From contig JBARXY010000012.1 of NCBI GenBank assembly GCA_049647585.1, positions 1-64,000 of the forward strand: DNA of 64,000 nt. The letters run 5' to 3'. The notes under the pieces are model-generated. The model was not told the DNA's origin and made no database searches. It saw only the letters and a program-made list of their open reading frames with translations. This document shows, piece after piece, positions 1 to 8,367 of the stretch (the first letter of the stretch is position 1; every line of letters starts with the position of its first letter). This DNA comes from JAGQSZ01 sp049647585. GTDB lineage: Bacteria > Actinomycetota > Acidimicrobiia > Acidimicrobiales > Microtrichaceae. The translations under genes were made by a program, and so were the position numbers.

Positions 1-77
1 ACACCGGCGACAACAGGCGACGACCACGACCGCACCGTCGCCCCCGCTTCATCCAAATCAACACCCGGACCGAACAT
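1..77 (-). CDS. Possible N-terminus of a protein cut by the window edge
   Basis: Reading leftward from an ATG at 75-77 there is an open frame to the window edge. Its first residues (MFGPGVDLDEAGATV) resemble the start of actinobacterial DUF222/HNH-type proteins, but about 25 codons are too few to be sure. No clear ribosome binding site precedes it. The plus strand also has an open frame ending in TAG at 109-111, so the direction is not certain. Confidence 0.3.
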   Translation of the reverse strand, partial: MFGPGVDLDEAGATVRSWSSPVVAG

Positions 78-302
78 ACGTTCCACACTAAACGGAGGGT
101 GTGACAATTAGGCTAAGACCACTCAAAGAACCCCACATTTACTGACAACAACCACGGAAACCGCCTCAAAAATCAGCCAAGACACCCCCTCGGATGCCCG
201 GCTCTTCTGCGTTTCTCGCGTTCCTTGGGTCTTTGACCTTGAGCGGCCGAAGCAACCAGGGGAACCGGCACTTGCCATCTCTCCCCTGGGACAGTGGTCA
301 GG
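78..302. other. Intergenic region, no gene seen
   Basis: This holds short AT-richer stretches and no convincing coding frame. Open frames overlapping it on the minus strand (to about 670) are shadows of the hydrolase tail. It may carry the promoter of the leftward partial gene. Confidence 0.5.
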
Positions 303-1592
303 TCATTTAGGGGCAGAGCCGTTGAGCTCGTCACTCGGAATAATCGGCATATCGATCGTTGGCTCACCGTCGAAACCATCCGGAAGACTCCCGGCGGCAG
401 ACTCCGCTGCGGACGGATGGTCGCCATCGGCGACGCTCCGGGGAGCGCCAGTCCCTCCCAGAGGCTCGGCACCAGCGGGAGAACCGCCGGAGCCATCTGC
501 CCCCTCAGAACCATCGGAGCCGTCAGAGCCATCGGACCCCTCAGAACCACCGGAACCGTCTGCATCAACATCAAGCTGAGACCCGCCCACATCTGGCCCA
601 CCAGACCCATCGGACCCGCCAGAACCATCGGAGTCGTCGGCATGAACATCCTGCTCACCAAAGTCTTGGGCAACTAGATCCTGCGGGTCCGTGTCGCTCG
701 AACCGGCGCTGGGCTCACCACCGGGTTCTGCGCTGTCAAGGGGTGGCGAGGCGTTCGGATCCACTACCGGCACAGGCTCGGTCCGCTCACTCGGGAGAAT
801 TGGAGACATGACCGAAATTCTCTGGCGTGCGAGCCAGCCGAGGAACACGGCAATGGCTCTTGGATCATGACGAAGTTCGTGGCCAGCTCCACTGATCAGG
901 CGAAACTCGGCAGAACCGTGCGCCGCAGCGAGCGCCCGTCCGTCGTCCGGCGGCGTCAAATCATCCCGATCTCCATGGATTACCAGGAGCCTGCGCGGCG
1001 CTAGTGCGTCAGCGGCATCCAGGGGTCGAACATGTTTCAGTTCGTTCGCCCAGCGATCGAAGGCCTGCGGGAACGATGGGTCCTTTATGACCTGGACCTG
1101 ACGGGCGTGGAGCAGCAGCCGCCTTGGATTCCGGGCCCAGTCGTCAAAGTCCGCCTGAGCTCCCATGGCTGCCACTCCGCGGACGTGGGGATTGCGGGCA
1201 CCTTCGCACAGGGCAAGGGACCCGCCCGATCCGTATCCAGCGAGCCATACAGCCGCCACTCCCAGAGACCGCAGGTGCGCCACACCGGCGTGGACGTCAT
1301 CGAGCCAGCCATTCAGAGAGAACTCGCCGTCCGCCTGTCCACAGCCACGGAAATTCATCGTCAGCACCAGCCAACCGAGCTCGGTGGCGATCCGGTCTGC
1401 GAGTTCGGGGAAGGATTGGCCGGATTGTGGCGACTCACGTCCTCGGGTCGGGAAACCATGGCAGATGACCAGTCCGGGCGCGCCCTGCAGGCCATCCGCA
1501 GGAACGGCGAGGTGTCCGCTCAGCTGCAGGTCGCCGGACGGAAACCGGTAATCCATGACCGGTGGAGCAGCCTTTTCGGGCTGTTCAGACAT
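303..1592 (-). CDS. Alpha/beta hydrolase with displaced nucleophile and long acidic Ser/Gly tail
   Basis: The 429-residue protein has an alpha/beta-hydrolase core at residues 15-258. The oxyanion motif HGF is at 45-47, the acid is near D208-D210 (GDRDD) and the base is H238 (GAGHEL). The nucleophile elbow reads AGYGSGG (118-124): where family members have GxSxG, the serine position is G121 and Ser comes one residue later. After residue 260 comes a tail of about 170 residues made largely of Ser, Gly, Asp and Pro in short repeats, probably disordered. ATG at 1592 is chosen over the GTG just before it. A 25-bp gap separates it from the upstream small gene. Substrate is unknown. Confidence 0.8.
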   Translation of the reverse strand: MSEQPEKAAPPVMDYRFPSGDLQLSGHLAVPADGLQGAPGLVICHGFPTRGRESPQSGQSFPELADRIATELGWLVLTMNFRGCGQADGEFSLNGWLDDVHAGVAHLRSLGVAAVWLAGYGSGGSLALCEGARNPHVRGVAAMGAQADFDDWARNPRRLLLHARQVQVIKDPSFPQAFDRWANELKHVRPLDAADALAPRRLLVIHGDRDDLTPPDDGRALAAAHGSAEFRLISGAGHELRHDPRAIAVFLGWLARQRISVMSPILPSERTEPVPVVDPNASPPLDSAEPGGEPSAGSSDTDPQDLVAQDFGEQDVHADDSDGSGGSDGSGGPDVGGSQLDVDADGSGGSEGSDGSDGSDGSEGADGSGGSPAGAEPLGGTGAPRSVADGDHPSAAESAAGSLPDGFDGEPTIDMPIIPSDELNGSAPK

Positions 1593-1617
1593 CACGACCC
1601 ACCACCGGTCAGTTCCA

Positions 1618-1836
1618 TCAGGCGCCGCTGGCGGCGCGTTGCTTGGAGTACAGGCGGTAACCGCGGTTGTTCGCCTCGGCGAGGGTATCCGGACCGAAGC
1701 ACAGGTACTTCTCAGAAGCCATCAGTTCGTTGATGAGTTCGGCGTCGTCACCGTCGATGGCGTCCACGTCGTAGACAACCTGGGTCCGCTTGTCGCCAAC
1801 GAATCTGTAGTGCTCGAACTTTCCTGGACGGTCCAT
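1618..1836 (-). CDS. Small conserved-looking hypothetical protein
   Basis: A 72-residue soluble protein with no signal peptide or membrane segment, mixed charge and a compact predicted fold (FEHYRFVGDKRTQVVYDVDA near the N-terminus). A GGAG ribosome site precedes the ATG at 1836; an in-frame TTG one codon earlier is less likely. It is 25 bp upstream of the hydrolase on the same strand and may be cotranscribed. I do not recognise the family. Confidence 0.6.
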   Translation of the reverse strand: MDRPGKFEHYRFVGDKRTQVVYDVDAIDGDDAELINELMASEKYLCFGPDTLAEANNRGYRLYSKQRAASGA

Positions 1837-1912
1837 CAATCTGCTCCTGAATGGCTTGCGGGGACTCCATCGTACGGTGCGGCGGGCGCCTGTGGCACAG
1901 CGAGAGCCGGGC

Positions 1913-2344
1913 TCATGAATCAGCTACCGGTGGCCCGAAGGCACCGATCGCTTCGTAATAGAGGGTCTCTGCATCGAGGATCGAAAGTACCTGTTCGTCG
2001 CTCAGGTCCATCCCCTCACGTTCGACGGCACCGAGGACGAACGCCACGGGTTCGTCGTCGGGGACCACCACGAGTCCGGTCCCGATGTCATCGGCCGCTC
2101 GTTGGGACGCAACGCCCTTCTCCTCGAGGTAGTCGCAGTGGAACAGGAGCACCTGGTGGACCTCGTCAAAGCTCACTACCGCGGTCACCTCGGACGGAAG
2201 GTGGTCAGCCACGAATTCGACTGCCTCTTCGATGTCGTAGACGCTCCGCCGGGGCCGTCGAGCGAGCGAGCCCGAAACGCTACCGATCGAAACTGCGGCA
2301 ATCACGAAGGTGCAGATGGCGCCAAGGATTATCCAAACGAGCAT
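1913..2344 (-). CDS. Single-pass membrane-anchored hypothetical protein
   Basis: A 143-residue protein. Residues 1-27 form a hydrophobic segment (LVWIILGAICTFVIAAVSIG), then a short basic stretch (RRPRR) and a soluble acidic domain of about 110 residues. The basic residues after the helix favour the soluble domain facing the cytoplasm. No catalytic motif is seen and the family is unknown. It precedes the small protein and hydrolase on the same strand, with 76 bp between. Confidence 0.6.
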   Translation of the reverse strand: MLVWIILGAICTFVIAAVSIGSVSGSLARRPRRSVYDIEEAVEFVADHLPSEVTAVVSFDEVHQVLLFHCDYLEEKGVASQRAADDIGTGLVVVPDDEPVAFVLGAVEREGMDLSDEQVLSILDAETLYYEAIGAFGPPVADS

Positions 2345-2428
2345 GCCTGCGAGAGTACCGGTGCTCGGCTCAACCGAGCGATAGGGCTGACGACCATCGG
2401 CCCGGACCGGGTGACCTCAAGTTGCCCC

Positions 2429-2484
2429 ACGCCGAATCGTCCGACGCCCAATCATCCAACGCCCAATCGTCCAACGCCGGGTTG
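2429..2484. repeat. 15-bp imperfect tandem repeat between genes
   Basis: Three full units of ACGCC(G/C)AATC(G/A)TCC(G/A) occupy 2429-2443, 2444-2458 and 2459-2473, followed by a decayed partial unit to 2484. A second small repeat (ATCACATCGTCGCCA, twice) follows at about 2513-2540 and runs across the stop codon of the HD-domain gene. The array fills the gap between that gene and the next one downstream. Confidence 0.7.
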
Positions 2485-2524
2485 CCCCGCCGCCAGCTCG
2501 TCACCACATCACATCGTCGCCAGA

Positions 2525-3142
2525 TCACATCGTCGCCACAGACAGCAGCAGCTCTCGGTATTCGCCCAGACCCGGGACCTCGATCCCCTCCACCTTCCCA
2601 AGGTCGTCCCAGTGCCGAAGTCGCACAGCGGAGGCCGAGGCTGGATTGCGCTCGAAAGAACTCGCCTCGATGTCGGTCATCGGTCCGCCCTGTCGAGCGA
2701 GACTCGCAACCGACCCGGCGGAAAGTCCATCGAAGTAGCCGTGCCGGGTGGCGCACAGGTACCGCTTGGCGCGGACGTGCAACGCGATCGGACCCGTGAC
2801 GGCCGGCGGAAAGATCGCCGCCAGGTAAGCCGAACCCGTTTGCTCGTGCTTCAGGTCAACTCCCCCGACGCTGTCAACCTCCCCGACACTGTCGGCTCCC
2901 CCGCCTCCTTGGGCTTCGCCTCCCCGGTCGGTGTCCCTCCCTCGAAGCATGCCCGCCAGATCAAGGAGGTGTCCGACATCGTGGAGTAGAGCCGCCGCCA
3001 CCAATGATTGATCGGCACCGTCCGACCGGGCATGGGCGGCCGTCTGGAGAGCGTGATCGAGTTGGGTGACCGTTTCGTCATAGAGGTCCGTCCCGTAGTC
3101 CTCGAAAAGCCGGAGGACCTCCTCGACCGAGTAGGCCTTCAC
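2525..3142 (-). CDS. phnZ: PhnZ-like HD-domain mixed-valent di-iron oxygenase (phosphonate C-P cleavage)
   Basis: The 205-residue HD-domain protein aligns by eye with PhnZ along its length: QLDHALQ (H30), ALLHDVGHL (H54, D55, H58), KHEQTG (H99), HVRAKRYL (H122), then QGGPM, HWDDLGK and VPGLGEY. In the PhnY/PhnZ route the partner hydroxylates the carbon next to phosphorus and the HD di-iron enzyme oxidatively cleaves the C-P bond, releasing phosphate. The glutamate that PhnZ uses before the first metal His is present (E23), while the Tyr three residues ahead of it is offset by one. A Gly/Asp-rich insertion of about 28 residues (67-95) interrupts the fold. GTG start at 3142 overlaps the dioxygenase stop (GTGA). 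The related TMAEP enzyme TmpB is an alternative. Confidence 0.85.
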   Translation of the reverse strand: MKAYSVEEVLRLFEDYGTDLYDETVTQLDHALQTAAHARSDGADQSLVAAALLHDVGHLLDLAGMLRGRDTDRGGEAQGGGGADSVGEVDSVGGVDLKHEQTGSAYLAAIFPPAVTGPIALHVRAKRYLCATRHGYFDGLSAGSVASLARQGGPMTDIEASSFERNPASASAVRLRHWDDLGKVEGIEVPGLGEYRELLLSVATM

Positions 3143-4008
3143 CTGACCGGTCGCCCCTGGAAGTCGCCGATCAACGACACCCGAACGGTGTCGCCGCCGG
3201 AACCCGCAGAGCCGGAACCCGCAGAGCCTGACCCCCCGGAAGCGCCCCCGGAGCCGGCACCAGAGTCAGAGTCAGAGCCAGAGGCAGAATCAGAATTGGC
3301 ACCAGAGAAGACCGCGAGCTTGTGGCGGTAGTACTCCTCCCGCAGGTCGCCCTCGACCAGGGCGTTGTAGGTCGGATACAGCGCTCGACGAGGCGATTCG
3401 GAAAGATTCGCACCGCTTCGATGCGGCGTCAGCGAATGGAACCAAAGAGTCTGACCAGCCCGAACCTCTACCGGATCCCAGATGAACGACTCCACCAGAT
3501 CCGGACGGACACAGCCTGTGTCGTCGGTATCCAGCAGAGCTTGGTGTTGCCCCGACACCACCTCAAGACAACCGTTCTCCAGGACCGAATCATCGATGGC
3601 GACCATGCACGAAACGTGGGAATCAATGAAGGGGTACGCCGGAGCATCCTGATGCGGCGAGTAGCCCGCTCCGCCGGCGAGCTTGTAGTTGATCTTCTCC
3701 TTGTAGAGAACTGCTCGTGATCCGATCAGCCCCGATGCGACATCGACCATCGCACCTGTGGTCAGCAGTCTCCGCAGGCCCTCGTGAAACGGGATGAGGT
3801 TCTCGCTCCGACACAGGCGCTCACCACGGTCAGTCATCTCGTAATGCTGCATCCAACCTTCACCGGCAACGGGCCAAGCAGCAATCTCGTCGGCCCATTC
3901 CTGCAGTTCGGTCACGCCATGTGAGTCGAGCGTCTCGGTCAACAGCCAGCCAGTCCGATTGAAATGGTCGACCTCTTCGCGGCTCAATGGCCCAGCGGCG
4001 GAATTCAC
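3139..4008 (-). CDS. phnY: PhnY-like Fe(II)/2-oxoglutarate dioxygenase (phytanoyl-CoA dioxygenase family)
   Basis: A 289-residue PhyH-family dioxygenase. The iron ligands are visible as HQD (119-121) and the distal H196 in TPHRSG, with an Arg nearby (R207/R208) placed to bind 2-oxoglutarate. In PhnY/PhnZ systems this enzyme alpha-hydroxylates an aminophosphonate and hands it to the HD oxygenase encoded immediately downstream with a 4-nt overlap. The C-terminus has a 40-residue Ser/Gly/Asp/Ala run (about 238-275) before the final segment, built from short DNA repeats. GTG start at 4008; a 70-bp gap to the divergent SDR gene holds both promoters. No phosphonate transporter lies nearby. Confidence 0.8.
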   Translation of the reverse strand: MNSAAGPLSREEVDHFNRTGWLLTETLDSHGVTELQEWADEIAAWPVAGEGWMQHYEMTDRGERLCRSENLIPFHEGLRRLLTTGAMVDVASGLIGSRAVLYKEKINYKLAGGAGYSPHQDAPAYPFIDSHVSCMVAIDDSVLENGCLEVVSGQHQALLDTDDTGCVRPDLVESFIWDPVEVRAGQTLWFHSLTPHRSGANLSESPRRALYPTYNALVEGDLREEYYRHKLAVFSGANSDSASGSDSDSGAGSGGASGGSGSAGSGSAGSGGDTVRVSLIGDFQGRPVR

Positions 4009-4078
4009 GTCCTGATGTTAGAGGTCCTCTCCGGCCAAAGTCCCGATGACAGCCCAGCTTGGGTGGCAGCATTGACCC

Positions 4079-5047
4079 ATGTCGACATCGAATTCCCGGA
4101 GCTCGAAATCCTGGACCTCCCGAGACATTCCCGACCAGCACGGTCGCGTGGTTGTGATCACAGGAGCCAACAGCGGCCTGGGCCTGGAATCGGCAAAGGC
4201 GTTGGCTCGATCGGGAGCGCTGGTCGTCATGGCATGCCGAGATCCCGAACGTGGCGAGTCGGCGCGACAGATTGTCCAGGATGAGGCGACCGGTGAGCCA
4301 CCTCGACTGCAGTCGCTCGACCTGTCTGACCTGGAGTCGGTCCGACGATCGTCCGAAGAACTCCTGGAGTCTCTGACACACATCGATGTGCTCATGAACA
4401 ACGCCGGTGTCATGGCACTGCCGGAACTTCGGACAGCCGAAGGTCACGAGATGCAGTTCGGCACCAATCATCTGGGTCATTTCGCGCTGACCGCCCGGCT
4501 GTTGCCCCTGCTGACGGCGTCGGACCATTCCCGGGTCGTAACCACGTCGTCGCAGATGCACCGGACAGGCAAGATGCACTGGGACGACTTGGACTGGAGC
4601 AGCGGATACCGCCGCTGGCCCGCCTACGGACAGTCGAAGCTCGCCAACCTTCTCTTCGCCATGGAGCTCGACCGGCGAGCGAGCGCCGCTGGTGCGGGTC
4701 TGCAATCCATGGCCGCTCATCCGGGCTACGCATCGACCGGGCTTCAACAGGTGGGACCCAAAATGTCAGGACGAAACCTGACGGCGAGGATCGTCAATCT
4801 GGGGAATGTGATCATTGCCCAGCCTGCCGAAATGGGTGCGCTTCCGCAGCTATTCGCAGCGACCAGCCCGACCGCAATGAGCGGCCGCTATTACGGCCCC
4901 GGCGGACTTGGCGAGGTCCGTGGCAGCCCTCGCGAGGTCAAACCGATGGCGGCCGCGCTCAGCCGCGAGGAAGGCCACCGCCTGTGGAACGTCACCGAGA
5001 ACATGACCGGAGTTCGTTTTGAGTGGCCCGGCAGGGTAGAGACGTGA
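4079..5047 (+). CDS. Short-chain dehydrogenase/reductase (retinol-dehydrogenase-like)
   Basis: A 322-residue SDR with the cofactor motif TGANSGLG near residue 29, NNAGV near 106, a serine in the TTSSQMH segment, and the catalytic YGQSK. The domain GYASTGLQ after HPG is typical of the retinol-dehydrogenase/protochlorophyllide-reductase-like branch. It lies 1 bp before gnd and probably heads the gnd-zwf-pgl operon. Its substrate cannot be read from the sequence; supply of NADPH by the downstream genes may be relevant. Confidence 0.85.
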   Translation: MSTSNSRSSKSWTSRDIPDQHGRVVVITGANSGLGLESAKALARSGALVVMACRDPERGESARQIVQDEATGEPPRLQSLDLSDLESVRRSSEELLESLTHIDVLMNNAGVMALPELRTAEGHEMQFGTNHLGHFALTARLLPLLTASDHSRVVTTSSQMHRTGKMHWDDLDWSSGYRRWPAYGQSKLANLLFAMELDRRASAAGAGLQSMAAHPGYASTGLQQVGPKMSGRNLTARIVNLGNVIIAQPAEMGALPQLFAATSPTAMSGRYYGPGGLGEVRGSPREVKPMAAALSREEGHRLWNVTENMTGVRFEWPGRVET

Positions 5048-5048
5048 C

Positions 5049-6167
5049 ATGACGACAACTCCACCTGTTCCGGACCGTGAGACCCCACCAGCATCGGGTG
5101 CTCCGCCTCTGGGAATGGTCGGGTTGGGTCGAATGGGCTCGAATCTGGTCAAGCGATTGATTTCGGGCGGCGGCACCGCGGTTGTTAACGACCAGAACCC
5201 GGATGCAGCGGAGTCCTTGGCGCGGGAGTTTCCCGACAGCGTTGTCGCTGCGGCTGGCCTGGAGGACCTGGTCGCCAAAATGGCGACGCCCAGAGTCATC
5301 TGGATCATGGTTCCATCCCAGGTGGCCGGTGACGTCATCGAAGAACTCGCTCCTCTGCTCGACGCGGACGACATTGTCATCGATGGCGGTAACTCCGACT
5401 GGCGCGACGACCTCTCCCGCTCAGAGTCCTTGAGCAAGCAAGGGATACGGATGCTCGACATCGGTACCAGCGGTGGGGTCTGGGGCTATGAGCGCGGTTA
5501 CTGCATGATGGTCGGAGGGCCACAGGAAGCGGTTTCCCACGTCGCTCCCATCCTCGACATCCTCTCCCCCGACTCCGACAGCGTCGAGCGAACCACCGGA
5601 CGCTCCGGTGAACTGGTTCCTGCTGAGCGAGGTTGGTTCCACTGCGGCGAGAGCGGTTCGGGCCATTACGTCAAGATGGTTCACAACGGGATCGAGTACG
5701 GCTTGATGGCCGCCTACGCCGAAGGGCTGAACCTGCTCCAGAACTCGGACCCGTACGGATTCGAGATCGACGTCCCAGCGGTCACCGAACTGTGGCGGCG
5801 CGGCAGCGTCATCGGTTCCTGGCTGCTGGACCTGACCGCGTCGGCGTACGTGACAGATCCCGATCTGGATCGATTCTCGGGCGTGGTCAACGACAGCGGT
5901 GAGGGTCGCTGGACCCTGGAGGCTGGCGTCGACCTGGGCATTCCGATGCCGGTACTTGCGAGCGCACTGTTCTCCAGGTTCTCCTCACGGGGGGAGGACC
6001 ATGGAGCGAACCAGATCCTGTCGGCAATGCGTAATCAATTCGGTGGCCATGTCGAGCCAGCACACACTGATCCTGCCGACAATGCAGACCCGGGAGTCGC
6101 CCCGTCGATGGGCGGGACCGACAGGATCACCGATAGGAACACCGACAGGAACGGAGACTCGAAGTGA
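5049..6167 (+). CDS. gnd: 6-phosphogluconate dehydrogenase (decarboxylating)
   Basis: A 372-residue enzyme that oxidises and decarboxylates 6-phosphogluconate to ribulose 5-phosphate. Rossmann motif GLGRMGSNL is near residue 25, the substrate loop GNSDWRDD and GTSGGVWG follow, and KMVHNGIEYG contains the catalytic Lys. It belongs to the shorter gnd type lacking the long C-terminal domain. The last 30 residues carry an Asp/Arg/Thr repeat (TDRITDRNTDRNGD) absent from normal family members. The stop overlaps the zwf GTG start by 4 nt. Confidence 0.93.
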   Translation: MTTTPPVPDRETPPASGAPPLGMVGLGRMGSNLVKRLISGGGTAVVNDQNPDAAESLAREFPDSVVAAAGLEDLVAKMATPRVIWIMVPSQVAGDVIEELAPLLDADDIVIDGGNSDWRDDLSRSESLSKQGIRMLDIGTSGGVWGYERGYCMMVGGPQEAVSHVAPILDILSPDSDSVERTTGRSGELVPAERGWFHCGESGSGHYVKMVHNGIEYGLMAAYAEGLNLLQNSDPYGFEIDVPAVTELWRRGSVIGSWLLDLTASAYVTDPDLDRFSGVVNDSGEGRWTLEAGVDLGIPMPVLASALFSRFSSRGEDHGANQILSAMRNQFGGHVEPAHTDPADNADPGVAPSMGGTDRITDRNTDRNGDSK

Positions 6168-7606
6168 CTCGTCGTGACACCAACCATGCCCTCGGGGATG
6201 CGCTCGTGATGTTCGGCATCAGCGGTGATCTGGGGTTCAAGAAGCTTCTTCCGGCGCTCTATCAACTTGAGGCCGACAAGCGTTTGAACGTACCGGTCAT
6301 CGGAGTAGCCAGTTCCGACTGGAGCGACGACGATCTACACCAACATCTGCTGCGCTCGCTCGCGGCGCAGAAGATAACGACCGACGATGAGGTACTGGGC
6401 CGCTTGCGCCAGAGGATGTCCTACCTGCAGGGCAACTACAACGATGATGCGACCTTCAGAAACCTGGCCCGGTTGGTCAAGGACCGTGAGCTCCCGGTCG
6501 TCTATCTGGCGATTCCGCCGTCGCTGTTCGGGACGGTCATCAACGGCCTGACCGCCGTCGGGCTCAACGACCGGGCCCGGGTCGTGCTCGAGAAGCCTTT
6601 CGGCCGTGACCTGCAATCAGCGCGCGATCTCAACGCCACGGTGCTCGGTGCATTCCCTGACGATCGGGTCTTCCGTATCGACCACTTCCTGGGCAAGGAG
6701 CCGGTGCTCAACCTGATGGTGTTCCGCTTCGCCAACGCGATCCTCGAACCGCTGTGGAATCGTCACTACATCCAGCGGGTCGAAATCACGATGTCGGAAT
6801 CCTTCGGCGTCGAAGGACGGGGCAGCTTCTATGACAGCGTCGGCGCACTGCGCGACGTTGTGCAGAACCACCTGCTTCAAATCGTCACCCTGATGGCCAT
6901 GGAGCCGCCGACCTCTGATGCTCCCGAGGCGCTGCGCGACGAGAAGGTCAAGCTGTTGCGCTCCACCCGTGACGTCGACCCCAAGCGGGTCCTGCGCGGT
7001 CAGTACGACGGATTTCTCAACGAGAAGGGCGTAGCTCCGGAGTCCGACACCGAGACGTTCGTATCGCTCTGCTTCCACATCGACAACTGGCGATGGGCAG
7101 GCGTCCCCTGGTTCATCCGTGCAGGCAAAGCTCTGGAGTCGACCTTCACCGAGGCCATCATCGAGTTCGCGCCCACTCCGCACCCGCTCTTCACCGGGCA
7201 GAAGACTCCGCCACCAAACATCCTGAGGTTCCGAATGACACCCGGGGACCAGATCTCACTCGAGATGCAGGCGAAGCGAGCGGGTGAAGAACTGCTCAGT
7301 CACACCGTCGCCTTGGATGTGGAGCCGGACGCCGGCTGGCCCGAACCGACACAGCCCTACGTTCGACTGCTGGTAGACGTGATCGAGGGCGACCCGACCC
7401 ACTTCGCCCGCGAGGATGCCGTCGAGCAGGCGTGGCGCATCGTGCAGCCGGTGCTCGATGCCCCGCCTGCGGTCGTCCGCTACGCACCCGGGTCGTGGGG
7501 ACCCGAGCCGTCCGAAGTTGCCCAGCACAGCGGTTGGCTGAGCTGTGGGCCACAGGTGGCGAGCCATCCCGCTGCGTTCGATCCCTCGAAGGACACAGCC
7601 AGCTGA
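6164..7606 (+). CDS. zwf: Glucose-6-phosphate dehydrogenase
   Basis: A 480-residue enzyme that makes 6-phosphogluconolactone and NAD(P)H. The N-terminal nucleotide motif GISGDLGFKK and the active-site signature RIDHFLGKE with its catalytic His are visible, as is EKPFG. Length matches the family. GTG start at 6164 overlaps the gnd stop, and its own TGA overlaps the pgl ATG, so the three genes are translationally coupled. Confidence 0.95.
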   Translation: MTRRDTNHALGDALVMFGISGDLGFKKLLPALYQLEADKRLNVPVIGVASSDWSDDDLHQHLLRSLAAQKITTDDEVLGRLRQRMSYLQGNYNDDATFRNLARLVKDRELPVVYLAIPPSLFGTVINGLTAVGLNDRARVVLEKPFGRDLQSARDLNATVLGAFPDDRVFRIDHFLGKEPVLNLMVFRFANAILEPLWNRHYIQRVEITMSESFGVEGRGSFYDSVGALRDVVQNHLLQIVTLMAMEPPTSDAPEALRDEKVKLLRSTRDVDPKRVLRGQYDGFLNEKGVAPESDTETFVSLCFHIDNWRWAGVPWFIRAGKALESTFTEAIIEFAPTPHPLFTGQKTPPPNILRFRMTPGDQISLEMQAKRAGEELLSHTVALDVEPDAGWPEPTQPYVRLLVDVIEGDPTHFAREDAVEQAWRIVQPVLDAPPAVVRYAPGSWGPEPSEVAQHSGWLSCGPQVASHPAAFDPSKDTAS

Positions 7607-8334
7607 TGAACCACCAGCTGGTGGTCATGAAGACCGCTGCCGAGGTCGCATCACTAACTGCCCGCACAATCGTCGACCTGCTGAACGACTCGGCAGGCGG
7701 GGGTCGGTCATCGGTTGCATTCAGCGGTGGCAGTACGCCTGTGGCGATGTTCGAGGCGCTCGCCGGATTCCCGTTGGACGAACGGAAGGCGGCGAGCACT
7801 AGCGAGCCATATCTCGACTGGAGCCGCGTCGATGTGTTCCAGGTCGATGAGCGCGTTGCCCCTCAGGATGACGCGGCCCGCAATCTCACCTCCCTGGAGG
7901 CCGAACTATTGGCTCCGCGGGTACCACCCCAGAATGTCCATTCGATACCGGTCGAAATGGGACCTGAAGCCGCGGCGACCGCCTATGACGCGACCCTGAA
8001 GTCACTACTCGGTGCGGAACCGTCGATCGGCGTTGTCCATCTAGGCCTTGGTTCGGACGGCCATTGCGCATCACTTGTTCCCGGTGATCCGGTTCTGCAG
8101 GTTCGTGACCGGGACGTTGCATCCACACTCGACTACCAGGGTCACCGTCGGGTGACGCTCACCTACCCGGCGCTGGAACGGGCAAGCGCGATCGTGTGGC
8201 AGGTCACCGGGGAGTCAAAGGCGTCGGCGCTCGCAAAGCTGTTGGCCGGCGACCCGACAATTCCTGCCGGGACCCTAAGGGCCCAGCGGTCCATCGTCAT
8301 AGCGGACGAACCCGCAGCTCGACTACTTGTCTGA
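7606..8334 (+). CDS. pgl: 6-phosphogluconolactonase
   Basis: A 242-residue lactonase of the glucosamine-6-phosphate-isomerase-like fold. SGGSTP is near residue 40, the DERVAPQDDAARN segment near 80, and GLGSDGHCASLVPG near 150 contains the family's conserved His. The ATG at 7606 shares its A with the zwf stop codon, so the longer upstream open frame is not used. It completes the oxidative pentose phosphate branch. Confidence 0.92.
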   Translation: MNHQLVVMKTAAEVASLTARTIVDLLNDSAGGGRSSVAFSGGSTPVAMFEALAGFPLDERKAASTSEPYLDWSRVDVFQVDERVAPQDDAARNLTSLEAELLAPRVPPQNVHSIPVEMGPEAAATAYDATLKSLLGAEPSIGVVHLGLGSDGHCASLVPGDPVLQVRDRDVASTLDYQGHRRVTLTYPALERASAIVWQVTGESKASALAKLLAGDPTIPAGTLRAQRSIVIADEPAARLLV

Positions 8335-8367
8335 GCGACGATTGTGCCCTCAATAGAATCGCTGCAC

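Noticed and set aside
173..811. Overlapping open frames on both strands over the hydrolase tail
   Set aside because: They are out-of-frame readings of the Ser/Gly/Asp repeat and give Met/Pro/Arg-biased products without family features.
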